From Eunapius fragilis (Eukaryota; Porifera; Demospongiae; Spongillida; Spongillidae): 64,000 bases of DNA. Of the stretch, positions 37,201-50,521 are shown one piece after another. The notes beneath the pieces were generated by a model. The model was not told the DNA's origin. It worked only from the letters and a program-made list of their open reading frames with translations, and made no database searches. A program made the position numbers and the translations under genes. The stretch lies in the NCBI GenBank assembly GCA_963681505.1, contig OY811972.1:1-64000 (forward strand). The letters are read 5' to 3'. Within the stretch, counting starts at the first letter, position 1, and each line of letters starts with the position of its first letter.

Positions 37201-39818
37201 ATGGTTACTGCTATCTTCCATGTGTGCAGTGGTTTGCTCATATTGCATGTCTCATCAACACCTCGATGCTAAGATAGTTGAAAATTTCCCATAGAAATGT
37301 ATGGGTGGGAACCTACTTTTGAATAGCTTGATAAACCCATACCAAAGCTGGTATCCTCGGGGTGGCATTTAAAACAGATAGAGGAATGGTTACTGCCATC
37401 TTCCATGTGTGCAGTTGTTTGCTGATATTGCATGTTTCATCAACACCTCGATGCTAAGATAGTCAAAAATTTCCCATAGAAATGTATGGGTGGGAACCTA
37501 CTTTTGAATCGCTTGGGTAACCAATACCGAAGCAGGTATGCTCGGGGTGGCATTTAAAACAGATAGAGGAATGGTTACTGCTATCTTCCATGTGTGCAGT
37601 GGTTTGCTCATATTGCATGTCTCATCAACACCTCGATGCTAAGATAGTAAAAAATTTCCCATGGAAATGTATGGGTGGGAACCTACTTTTGAATCGCTTG
37701 GGTAACCCATACCGAAGCAGGTATGCTCGGGGTGGCATTTAAAACAGATAGAGGAATGGTTACTGCTATCTTCCATGTGTGCAGTGGTTTGCTCATATTG
37801 CATGTCTCATCAACACCTCGATTCTAAGATAGTCAATATTACCCAAAGAGATGTATGGGTGGTTTCCCATAGGAATGTATGGGTGGGAACCTACTTTTGA
37901 ATCGCTTGGTAAACCCATACCAAAGCAGGTATCCTCCAGGTGGCATTTAACACAAATAGAGGAATGGTTACTGCTATCATCCATCTGTGCAGTGGTTTGC
38001 TCATATTGTTTGTCTCATCAACACCTCGATGCTAAAATAGTGAAAAATTTCCCATAGAAATGTATGGGTGGGAACCTACTTTTGAATCGCTTGGTAAACC
38101 CATACCAAAGCAGGTATCCTCGGGGTGGCATTAAAAAGAGATAGAGGAGTGGTTACAGCTATCTTCCATGTGTCCAGTGGTTTGCTCATATTGCATGCCT
38201 CATCAACACCTCGATGCTAAGATAGTCAATATTTCCCATTGAGATGTATGGGTGGTTTCCCATAGGAATGTATGGGTGGGAACCTACTTTTGAATCGCTT
38301 GGGAAACCCATACCGAAGCAGGTATGCTCGGGGTGGCATTTAAAACAGATAGAGGAATGGTTACTGCTATCTTCCATGAGTGCAGTGGTTTGCTCATATT
38401 GCATGTCTCATCAACACCTCGATGCTAAGATAGTCAAAAATTTCCAATAGAAATGTATGGGTGGGAACCTACTTTTAAATCGCTTGGTAAACCCATACCA
38501 AAGCAGGTATCCTCGGGGTGGCATTAAAAAGAGATAGAGGAGTGGTTTCTGCTATCTTCCATATGTGCAGTGGTTTGCTCATATTGCATACCTCATCAAC
38601 ACCTCGATGCTAAGATAGTCAATATTTCCCATAGAGATGTATGGGTGGTTTCCCATAGGAATGTTTGGGTGGGAACCTACTTTTGAATCGCTTGGGTAAC
38701 CCATACCGAAGCAGGTATGCTCGGGGTGGCATTTAAAACAGATAGAGGAATGGTTACTGCTATCTTCCATGTGTGCAGTGGTTTGCTCATATTGCATGTC
38801 TCATCAACACCTCGATGCTAAGATAGTCAAAAATTTCCCATAGAAATGTATGGGTGGGAACCTACTTTTGAATCGCTTGGTAAACCCATACCGAAGCAGG
38901 TATGCTCGGGTTGGCATTTAAAACAGATAGAGGAATGGTTACTGCTATCTTCCATGTGTGCAGTGGTTTGCTCATATTGCATGTCTTATCAACACCTCGA
39001 TGCTAAGATAGTCAAAAATTTCCCATAGAATTGTATGGGTGGGAACCTACTTTTGAATGGTTTGGTAAACCCATACCAAAGCAGGTATCCTCGGGGTGGC
39101 ATTAAAAAGAGATAGAGGAGTAGTTACTGCTATCTTCCATGTGTGCAGTGGTTTACTCATATTGCATGCCTCATCAACACCTCGATGCCAATATAGTCAA
39201 TATTTCCCATAGAGATGTATGGGTGGTTTCCCATAGGAATGCATGGGTGGGAACCTACTTTTGAATCGCTTGGGTAACCCATACCGAAGCAGGTATGCTC
39301 GGCGTGGCATTTAAAACAGATAGAGAAATGGTTACTGCTATCATCCATGTGTGCAGTGGTTTGCTCATATTGCATGTCTTATCAACACCTCGATGCTAAA
39401 ATAGTCAAAAATTTCCCATAGAAATGTATGGGTGGGAACCTACTTTTGAATCGATTGGTAAACCCATACCAAAGCAGGTATCCTCGGGGTGGCATTAAAA
39501 AGAGATGGAGGAGTGGTTACTGCTATCTTCCATGTGTGCAGTGGTTTGCTCGTATTGCATGCCTCATCAACACCTCGATGCTAAGATAGTCAAAAATCTC
39601 CCATAGAAATGTATGGGTGGGAACCTACTTTTGAATTGCTTGGTAAACCCATACCAAAGCAGGTATCCTCGGGGTGGCAATTAAAACAGATAGAGGAGTG
39701 GTTTCTGCTATCTTCCATGTGTGCAGTGGTTTCCTCATATTGCATGCCTCATCAACACCTCGATGCTAAGATAGTCAATATTTCCCATAGAGATGTATGG
39801 GTGGTTTCCCATAGGAAT
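33773..39818. repeat. 6-kb segment, right copy of the 6543-bp-offset duplication
   Basis: This is the partner of 27230-33275. Differences I noticed include GATAGTTGAAAATTT near 37276 for GATAGTCAAAAATTT, GGGTTGGC near 38909 for GGGGTGGC, and GAATTGTATGG near 39030 for GAAATGTATGG. Such low divergence over 6 kb marks it as one of the youngest large duplications in the window. Confidence 0.88.
34222..36903. repeat. Two 1341-bp heptamers (second location)
   Basis: Copies at 34222-35562 and 35563-36903 correspond unit for unit to 27679-30360 at an offset of 6543 bp. They arrived as part of the larger duplication. A difference from the first location is CTCAACAACACC near 36490 in place of CTCATCAACACC. 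Confidence 0.88.
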
Positions 39819-40579
39819 GTTTGGGTGGGAACCTACTTTTGAATCGCTTGGGTAACCCATACCGAAGCAGGTATGCTCGGGGTGGCATTTAAAACAGATA
39901 GAGGAATGGTTACTGCTATCTTCCATGTGTGCAGTGGTTTGCTCATATTGCATGTCTCATCAACACCTCGATGCTAAGATAGTCAAAAATTTCCCATAGA
40001 AATGTATGGGTGGGAACCTACTTTTGAATCGCTTGGTAAACCCATATCGAAGCAGGTATGCTCGGGGTGGCATTTAAAACAGATAGAGGAATGGTTACTG
40101 CTATCTTCCATTTGTGCAGTGGTTTGCTCATATTGCATGTCTTATCAACACCTAGATGCTAAGATAGTCAAAAATTTCCCATAGAAATGTATGGGTGGGA
40201 ACCAACTTTTGAATCGCTTGGTAAACCCATATCGAAGCAGGTATGCTCGGGGTGGCATTTAAAACAGATAGAAGAATGGTTACTGCTATCTTCCATGTGT
40301 GCAGTGGTTTGATCATATTGCATGCCTCATCAACACCTCGATGCTAAGATAGTCAATATTGCCCATAGAGATGTATGGGTGGTTTCCCATAGGAATGCAT
40401 GGGTGGGAACCTACTTTTGAATCGCTTAGGTAACCCCTACCGAAGCAGGTATGCTCGGGGTGGCATTTAAAACAGATAGAGGAATGGTTACTGCTATCTT
40501 CCATGTGTGCAGTGGTTTGCTCATATTGCATGTCTTATCAACACCTCGATGCTAAAATAGTCAAAAATTTCCCATAGAA

Positions 40580-42868
40580 ATGTATGGGTGGGAACCTACT
40601 TTTGAATCGATTGGTAAACCCATACCAAAGCAGGTATCCTTGGGGTGGCATTACAAAGAGATAGAGGAGTGGGTACTGCTATCTTCCATGTGTGCAGTGG
40701 TTTGCTCATATTGCATGCCTCATCAACACCTCGATGCTAAAATAGTCAATCTTTCCCATAGAGATGTATGGGTGGTTTCCCATAGGAATGTATGGGTGGG
40801 AACCTACTTATGATTCGCTTGGGTAACCCATACCGAAGCAGGTATGCTCGGGGTGGCATTTAAAACAGATAGAGAAATGGTTACTGCTATCTTCCATGTG
40901 TGCAGTGGTTTGCTCATATTGCATGTCTCCTCAACACCTCGAAGCTAAGACAGTCAAAAATTTCCCATAGAAATGTATGGGTGGGAATCTACTTTTGAAT
41001 TGCTTGGTAAACCCATACCAAAGCAGGTATCCTCGGGGTGGCATTTAAAACAGATAGAGGAATGGTTACTGCTATCTTCCATGTGTGCAGTGGTTTGCTC
41101 ATATTGCATGCCTCATCAACACCTCGATGCTAAGATAGTCTATATTTCCCATAGAGATGTATGGGTGGTTTCCCATAGGAATGTATGGGTGGGAACCTAC
41201 TTTTGAATCGCTTGGGTAACCCATACCGAAGCAGGTATGCTCGGGGTGGCATTTAAAACAGATAGAGGAATGGTTACTGCTATCTTCCATGTGTGCAGTG
41301 GTTTGCTCATATTGCATGTCTCATCAACACCTCGATGCTAAGATAGTCAAAAATCTCCCATAGAAATGTATGGGTGGGAACCTACTTTTGAATCGCTTGG
41401 TAAACCCATACCAAAGATGGTATCCTCGGGGTGGCATTTAAAACAGATAGAGGAATGGTTACTGCCATCTTCCATGTGTGCAGTTGTTTGCTCATAATGC
41501 ATGTCTCATCAACACCTCGATGCTAAGGTAGTCAAAAATTTCCCATAGAAATGTATGGGTGGGAACCTACTTTTGAATCGCTTGGGTAACCCATACCGAA
41601 GCAGGTATGCTCGGGGTGGCATTTAAAACAGATAGAGGAATGGTTACTGCTATCTTCCATGTGTGCAGTGGTTTGCTCATATTGCATGTCTCATCAACAC
41701 CTCGATGCTAAGATAGTCAAAAATTTCCTATTGAATTGTATGGGTGGGAACCTACTTTTGAATCGCTTGGGTAACCCATACCGAAGCAGGTATGCTCGGG
41801 GTGGCATTTAAAACAGATAGAGGAATGGTTACTGCTATCTTCCATGTGTGCAGTGGTTTGCTCATATTGCATGTCTCATCAACACCTCGATTCTAAGATA
41901 GTCAATTTTTCCCACGGAGATGTATGGGTGGTTTCCCATAGGAATGTATGGGTGGGAACCTACTTTTGAATCGCTTGGGTAACCCATACCGAAGCAGGTA
42001 TCCTCGGGGTGGCATTTAAAACAGATAGAGGAATGGTTACTGCTATCTTCCATGTGTGCAGTGGTTTGCTCATATTGCATGTCTCATCAACACCTCGATC
42101 CTAAGATAGTCAAAAATTTCCCATAGAAATGTATGGGTGGGAACCTACTTTTGAATCGCTTGGTAAACCCATACCAAAGCTGGTATCCTCGGGGTGGCAT
42201 TTAAAACAGATAGAGGAATGGTTACTGCCATCTTCCATGTGTGCAGTTGTTTGCTCATATTGCATGTCTCATCAACACCTCGATGCTAAGATAGTCAAAA
42301 ATTTCCCATAGAAATGTATGGGTGGTAACCTACTTTTAAATCGCTTAGTAAACCCATACCAAAGCAGGCTTCCTCGGGGTGGCATTTAAAACAGATAGAG
42401 GACTGGTTACTGCTATCTTCCATGTGTGCAGTGGTTTGCTTATATTGCATTTCTCATCAAAACCTCGATGCTAAGATAGTCAAAAATTTCCCATAGAAAT
42501 GTATGGGTGGGAACCTACTTTTGAATCGCTTGGGTAACCCATACCGAAGCAGGTATGCTCGGGGTGGCATTTAAAACAGATAGAGGAATGGTTACTGCTA
42601 TCTTCCATGTGTACAATGGTTTGCTCATATTGCATGTCTCATCAACACCTCGATGCTAAGATAGTCAAAAATTTCCCATAGGAATGTATGGGTGGGAACC
42701 TACTTTTGAATCGCTTGGGTAACCCATACCGAAGCAGGTATGCTCGGGGTGGCATTTAAAACAGATAGAGGAATGGTTACTGCTATCTTCCATGTGTGCA
42801 GTGGTTTGCTCATATTGCATGTCTTATCAACACCTCGATGCTAAAATAGTCAAAAATTTCCCATAGAA
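40580..42868. repeat. 2289-bp 12-unit HOR, copy 1
   Basis: The units are 208, 185, 208, 185, 185, 185, 208, 185, 185, 185, 185, 185 (three long, nine short; sum 2289). Private variants are GAGTGGGTACTGC, CAATCTTTCCC, CTACTTATGATTCG, CGAAGCTAAGACAGTC, CCTATTGAATTGTATGG, TCCCACGGAG and GTACAATGGTTTGC. Confidence 0.88.
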
Positions 42869-45157
42869 ATGTATGGGTGGGAACCTACTTTTGAATCGAT
42901 TGGTAAACCCATACCAAAGCAGGTATCCTTGGGGTGGCATTACAAAGAGATAGAGGAGTGGGTACTGCTATCTTCCATGTGTGCAGTGGTTTGCTCATAT
43001 TGCATGCCTCATCAACACCTCGATGCTAAAATAGTCAATCTTTCCCATAGAGATGTATGGGTGGTTTCCCATAGGAATGTATGGGTGGGAACCTACTTAT
43101 GATTCGCTTGGGTAACCCATACCAAAGCAGGTATGCTCGGGGTGGCATTTAAAACAGATAGAGAAATGGTTACTGCTATCTTCCATGTGTGCAGTGGTTT
43201 GCTCATATTGCATGTCTCATCAACACCTCGAAGCTAAGACAGTCAAAAATTTCCCATAGAAATGTATGGGTGGGAATCTACTTTTGAATTGCTTGGTAAA
43301 CCCATACCAAAGCAGGTATCCTCGGGGTGGCATTTAAAACAGATAGAGGAATGGTTACTGCTATCTTCCATGTGTGCAGTGGTTTGCTCATATTGCATGC
43401 CTCATCAACACCTCGATGCTAAGATAGTCTATATTTCCCATAGAGATGTATGGGTGGTTTCCCATAGGAATGTATGGGTGGGAACCTACTTTTGAATCGC
43501 TTGGGTAACCCATACCGAAGCAGGTATGCTCGGGGTGGCATTTAAAACAGATAGAGGAATGGTTACTGCTATCTTCCATGTGTGCAGTGGTTTGCTCATA
43601 TTGCATGTCTCATCAACACCTCGATGCTAAGATAGTCAAAAATCTCCCATAGAAATGTATGGGTGGGAACCTACTTTTGAATCGCTTGGTAAACCCATAC
43701 CAAAGATGGTATCCTCGGGGTGGCATTTAAAACAGATAGAGGAATGGTTACTGCCATCTTCCATGTGTGCAGTTGTTTGCTCATAATGCATGTCTCATCA
43801 ACACCTCGATGCTAAGGTAGTCAAAAATTTCCCATAGAAATGTATGGGTGGGAACCTACTTTTGAATCGCTTGGGTAACCCATACCGAAGCAGGTATGCT
43901 CGGGGTGGCATTTAAAACAGATAGAGGAATGGTTACTGCTATCTTCCATGTGTGCAGTGGTTTGCTCATATTGCATGTCTCATCAACACCTCGATGCTAA
44001 GATAGTCAAAAATTTCCTATTGAATTGTATGGGTGGGAACCTACTTTTGAATCGCTTGGGTAACCCATACCGAAGCAGGTATGCTCGGGGTGGCATTTAA
44101 AACAGATAGAGGAATGGTTACTGCTATCTTCCATGTGTGCAGTGGTTTGCTCATATTGCATGTCTCATCAACACCTCGATTCTAAGATAGTCAATTTTTC
44201 CCACGGAGATGTATGGGTGGTTTCCCATAGGAATGTATGGGTGGGAACCTACTTTTGAATCGCTTGGGTAACCCATACCGAAGCAGGTATCCTCGGGGTG
44301 GCATTTAAAACAGATAGAGGAATGGTTACTGCTATCTTCCATGTGTGCAGTGGTTTGCTCATATTGCATGTCTCATCAACACCTCGATCCTAAGATAGTC
44401 AAAAATTTCCCATAGAAATGTATGGGTGGGAACCTACTTTTGAATCGCTTGGTAAACCCATACCAAAGCTGGTATCCTCGGGGTGGCATTTAAAACAGAT
44501 AGAGGAATGGTTACTGCCATCTTCCATGTGTGCAGTTGTTTGCTGATATTGCATGTCTCATCAACACCTCGATGCTAAGATAGTCAAAAATTTCCCATAG
44601 AAATGTATGGGTGGTAACCTACTTTTAAATCGCTTAGTAAACCCATACCAAAGCAGGCTTCCTCGGGGTGGCATTTAAAACAGATAGAGGACTGGTTACT
44701 GCTATCTTCCATGTGTGCAGTGGTTTGCTTATATTGCATGTCTCATCAAAACCTCGATGCTAAGATAGTCAAAAATTTCCCATAGAAATGTATGGGTGGG
44801 AACCTACTTTTGAATCGCTTGGGTAACCCATACCGAAGCAGGTATGCTCGGGGTGGCATTTAAAACAGATAGAGGAATGGTTACTGCTATCTTCCATGTG
44901 TACAATGGTTTGCTCATATTGCATGTCTCATCAACACCTCGATGCTAAGATAGTCAAAAATTTCCCATAGGAATGTATGGGTGGGAACCTACTTTTGAAT
45001 CGCTTGGGTAACCCATACCGAAGCAGGTATGCTCGGGGTGGCATTTAAAACAGATAGAGGAATGGTTACTGCTATCTTCCATGTGTGCAGTGGTTTGCTC
45101 ATATTGCATGTCTCATCAACACCTCGATGCTAAGATAGTCAAAAATCTCCAATAGAA
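42869..45157. repeat. 2289-bp 12-unit HOR, copy 2
   Basis: Each unit of 40580-42868 recurs 2289 bp further on with the same private variants. Differences are few, for example CCATACCAAAGCAGGTATGC near 43120 for a copy-1 CCGAAGC, and GCTGATATTGC near 44542 for GCTCATATTGC. Confidence 0.88.
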
Positions 45158-48100
45158 ATGTATGGGTGGGAACCTACTTTTGAATTGCTTGGTAAACCCA
45201 TACCAAAGCAGGTATCCTCGGGGTGGCATTTAAAACAGATAGAGGAATGGTTACGGCTATCTTCCATGTGTGCAGTGGTTTGCTCATATTGCATGCCTCA
45301 TCAACACCTCGATGCTCAGATAGTCTATATTTCCCATAGAGATGTGTATGGGTGGTTTCCCATTGGAATGTATGGGTGGGAACCTACTTTTGAATCGCTT
45401 GGGTAACCCATACCGAAGCAGGTATGCTCGGGGTGGCATTTAAAACAGATAGAGGAATGGTTACTGCTATCTTCCATGTGTGCAGTGGTTTGCTCATATT
45501 GCATGTCTCATCAACACCTCGATTCTAAGATAGTCAATTTTTCCCACAGAGATGTATGGGTGGTTTCCCATAGGAATGTATGGGTGGGAACCTACTTTTG
45601 AATCGATTGGGTAACCCATACCGAAGCAGGTATCCTCGGGGTGGCATTTAAAACAGATAGAGGAATGGTTACTGCTATCTTCCATGTGTGCAGTGGTTTG
45701 CTCATATTGCATGTCTCATCAACACCTCGATCCTAAGATAGTCAAAAATTTCCCATAGAAATGTATGGGTGGGAACCTACTTTTGAATCGCTTGGTAAAC
45801 CCATACCAAAGCTGGTATCCTCGGGGTGGCATTTAAAACAGATAGAGGAATGGTTACTGCCATCTTCCATGTGTGCAGTTGTTTGCTCATATTGCATGTC
45901 TCATCAACACCTCGATGCTAAGATAGTCAAAAATTTCCCATAGAAATGTATGGGTGGTAACCTACTTTTAAATCGCTTAGTAAACCCATACCAAAGCAGG
46001 CTTCCTCGGGGTGGCATTTAAAACAGATAGAGGACTGGTTACTGCTATCTTCCATGTGTGCAGTGGTTTGCTTATATTGCATGTCTCATCAAAACCTCGA
46101 TGCTAAGATAGTCAAAAATTTCCCATAGAAATGTATGGGTGGGAACCTACTTTTGAATCGCTTGGGTAACCCATACCGAAGCAGGTATGCTCGGGGTGGC
46201 ATTTAAAACAGATAGAGGAATGGTTACTGCTATCTTCCATGTGTACAATGGTTTGCTCATATTGCATGTCTCATCAACACCTCGATGCTAAGATAGTCAA
46301 AAATTTCCCAAAGGAATGTATGGGTGGGAACCTACTTTTGAATCGCTTGGGTAACCCATACCGAAGCAGGTATGCTCGGGGTGGCATTTAAAACAGATAG
46401 AGGAATGGTTACTGCTATCTTCCATGTGTGCAGTGGTTTGCTCATATTGCATGTCTCATCAACACCTCGATGCTAAGATAGTCAAAAATCTCCCATAGAA
46501 ATGTATGGGTGGGAACCTACTTTTGAATTGCTTGGTAAACCCATACCAAAGCAGGTATCCTCGGGGTGGCATTTAAAACAGATAGAGGAATGGTTACGGC
46601 TATCTTCCATGTGTGCAGTGGTTTGCTCATATTGCATGCCTCATCAACACCTCGATGCTCAGATAGTCTATATTTCCCATAGAGATGTATGGGTGGTTTC
46701 CCATTGGAATGTATGGGTGGGAACCTACTTTTGAATCGCTTGGGTAACCCATAAAGAAGCAGGTATGCTCGGGGTGGCATTTAAAACAAATAGAGGAATG
46801 GTTTCTGCTATCTTCCATGTGTGCAGTGGTTTGCTCATATTGCATGTCTCATCAACACCTCGATGCTAAGATAGTCAAAAATTTCCCATAGAAATGTATG
46901 GGTGGGAACCTACTTTTGAATCGCTTGGTAAACCCATACCAAAGCTGGTATCCTCGGGGTGGCATTTAAAACAGATAGAGGAATGGTTACTGCCATCTTC
47001 CATGTGTGCAGTTGTTTGCTCATATTGCATGTCTCATCAACACCTCGATGCTAAGATAGTCAAAAATTTCCCATTGAAATGTATGGGTGGGAATCTACTA
47101 TTGAATCGCTTGGGTAACCCATACCGAAGCAGGTATGCTCGGGGTGGCATTTAAAACAGATAGAGGAATGGTTACTGCTATCTTCCATGTGTGCAGTGGT
47201 TTGCTCATATTGCATGTCTCATCAACACCTCGATGCTAAGATAGTCAAAAATTTCCCATAGAATGTATGGGTGGGAACCTACTTTTGAATCGCTTGGGTA
47301 ACCCATACCGAAGCAGGTATGCTCGGGGTGGCATTTAAAACAGATAGAGGAATGGTTACTGCTATCTTCCATGTGTCCAGTGGTTTGCTCATATTGCATG
47401 TCTCATCAACACCTCGATGCTAAGATAGTCAAAAAATTCAGATAGAAATGTATGGGCGGGAACCTACTTTTGAATCGCTTGGGTAACCCATACCGAAGCA
47501 GGTATGCTCGGGGTGGCATTTAAAACAGATAGAGGAATGGTTACTGCTATCTTCCATGTGTGCAGTGGTTTGCTCATATTGCATGTCTCATCAACACCTC
47601 GATTCTAAGATAGTCAATTTTTCCCATAGAGATGTATGGGTGGTTTCCCATAGGAATGTATGGGTGGGAACCTACTTTTGAATCGCTTGGTAAACCCATA
47701 CCAAAGCAGGTATCCTCGGGGTGGCATTTAAAACAGATAGAGGAATGGTTACTGCTATCTTCCATGTGTGCAGTGGTTTGCTCATATTGCATGTCTCATC
47801 AACACCTCGATGCTAAGATAGTCAAAAATCTCCCATAGAAATGTATGGGTGGGAACCTACTTTTGAATTGCTTGGTAAACCCATACCAAAGCAGGTATCC
47901 TCGGGGTGGCATTTAAAACAGATAGAGGAATGGTTACGGCTATCTTCCATGTGTGCAGTGGTTTGCTCATATTGCATGCCTCATCAACACCTCGATGCTC
48001 AGATAGTCTATATTTCCCATAGAGATGTATGGGTGGTTTCCCATTGGAATGTATGGGTGGGAACCTACTTTTGAATCGCTTGGGTAACCCATACAGAAGC

Positions 48101-49180
48101 AGGTATGCTCGGGGTGGCATTTAAAACAAATAGAGGAATGGTTTCTGCTATCTTCCATGTGTGCAGTGGTTTGCTCATATTGCATGTCTCATCAACACCT
48201 CGATGCTAAGATAGTCAAAAATTTCCCATAGAAATGTATGGGTGGGAACCTACTTTTGAATCGCTTGGTAAACCCATACCAAAGCTGGTATCCTCGGGGT
48301 GGCATTTAAAACAGATAGAGGAATGGTTACTGCCATCTTCCATGTGTGCAGTTGTTTGCTCATATTGCATGTCTCATCAACACCTCGATGCTAAGATAGT
48401 CAAAAATTTCCCATTGAAATGTATGGGTGGGAATCTACTATTGAATCGCTTGGGTAACCCATACCGAAGCAGGTATGCTCGGGGTGGCATTTAAAACAGA
48501 TAGACGAATGGTTACTGCTATCTTCCATGTGTGCAGTGGTTTGCTCATATTGCATGTCTCATCAACACCTCGATGCTAAGATAGTCAAAAATTTCCCATA
48601 GAATGTATGGGTGGGAACCTACTTTTGAATCGCTTGGGTAACCCATACCGAAGCAGGTATGCTCGGGGTGGCATTTAAAACAGATAGAGGAATGGTTACT
48701 GCTATCTTCCATGTGTCCAGTGGTTTGCTCATATTGCATGTCTCATCAACACCTCGATGCTAAGATAGTCAAAAAATTCAGATAGAAATGTATGGGCGGG
48801 AACCTACTTTTGAATCGCTTGGGTAACCCATACCGAAGCAGGTATGCTCGGGGTGGCATTTAAAACAGATAGAGGAATGGTTACTGCTATCTTCCATGTG
48901 TGCAGTGGTTTGCTCATATTGCATGTCTCATCAACACCTCGATTCTAAGATAGTCAATTTTTCCCATAGAGATGTATGGGTGGTTTCCCATAGGAATGTA
49001 TGGGTGGGAACCTACTTTTGAATCGCTTGGTAAACCCATACCAAAGCAGGTATCCTCGGGGTGGCATTTAAAACAGATAGAGGAATGGTTACTGCTATCA
49101 TCCATGTGTGCAGTGGTTTGCTCGTATTGCATGTCTCATCAACACCTCGATGCTAAGATAGTCAAAAATTTCCCATAGAA
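45158..49180. repeat. Three heptamers of 1343, 1340 and 1340 bp (third location)
   Basis: Heptamers start at 45158, 46501 and 47841. The first has units 210, 208, 185, 185, 185, 185, 185. Its two extra bases make GATGTGTATGGG in the unit junction near 45344. The second and third have 208, 185, 185, 184, 185, 208, 185, with the shared one-base-short ATAGAATGTATGG junction at 47263 and 48603. They share GGTTACGGCTATC, GATGCTCAGATAGTC and the CAAAGCTGG marker with the heptamers at 27.7 and 34.2 kb but differ in unit order, so they are related and not identical HORs. Confidence 0.86.
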
Positions 49181-50521
49181 ATGTATGGGTGGGAACCTAC
49201 TTTTGAATTGCTTGGTAAACCCATACCAAAGCAGGTATCCTCGGGGTGGCATTTAAAACAGATAGAGGAATGGTTACGGCTATCTTCCATGTGTGCAGTG
49301 GTTTGCTCATATTGCATGCCTCATCAACACCTCGATGCTAAGATAGTCAATTTTTCCCATAGAGATGTATGGGTGGTTTCCCATAGGAATGTATGGGTGG
49401 GAACCTACTTTTGAATCGCTTGGGTAACCCATACCGAAGCAGGTAAGCTTGGGGTGGCATTTAAAACAGATAGAGGAATGGTTACTGCTATCTTCCATGT
49501 GTGCAGTGGTTTGCTCATATTGCATGTCTCATCAACACCTCGATGCTAAGATAGTCAAAAATTTCCCATAGAAATGTATGGGTGGGAACCTACTTTTGAA
49601 TAGCTTGATAAACCCATACCAAAGCTGGTATCCTCGGGGTGGCATTTAAAACAGATAGAGGAATGGTTACTGCCATCTTCCATGTGTGCAGTTGTTTGCT
49701 GATATTGCATGTCTCATCAACACCTCGATGCTAAGATAGTCAATAATTTCCCTAAGAAATGTATGGGTGGGAACCTACTTTTGAATCGCTTGGGTAACCC
49801 ATACCGAAGCAGGTATGCTCGGGGTGGCATTTAAAACAGATAGAGGAATGGTTACTGCTATCTTCCATGTGTGCAGTGGTTTGCTCATATTGCATGTCTC
49901 ATCAACACCTCGATGCTAAGATAGTAAAAAATTTCCCATAGAAATGTATGGGTGGGAACCTACTTATGAATCGCTTGGGTAACCCATACCGAAGCAGGTA
50001 TGCTCGGGGTGGCATTTAAAACAGATAGAGGAATGGTTACTGCTATCTTCCATGTGTGCAGTGGTTTGCTCATATTGCATGTCTCATCAACACCTCGATT
50101 CTAAGATAGTCAATATTACCCAAAGAGATGTATGGGTGGTTTGCCATAGGAATGTATGGGTGGGAACCTACTTTTGAATCGCTTGGTAAACCCATACCAA
50201 AGCAGGTATCCTCCGGGTGGCATTTAAAACAAATAGAGGAAATGTTACTGCTATCATCCATGTGTTCAGTGGTTTGCTCATATTGCATGTCACTTCAACA
50301 CCTCGATGCTAAGATAGTCAAAAATTTCCCATAGAAATGTATGGGTGGGAACCTACTTTTGAATTGCTTGGTAAACCCATACCAAAGCAGGTATGCTCGG
50401 GGTGGCATTTAAAACAGATAGAGGAATGGTTACTGCTATCTTCCATGTGTCCAGTGGTTTGCTCATATTGCATGTCTCATCAACACCTCGATGCTAAGAT
50501 AGTCAAAAAATTCAGATAGAA

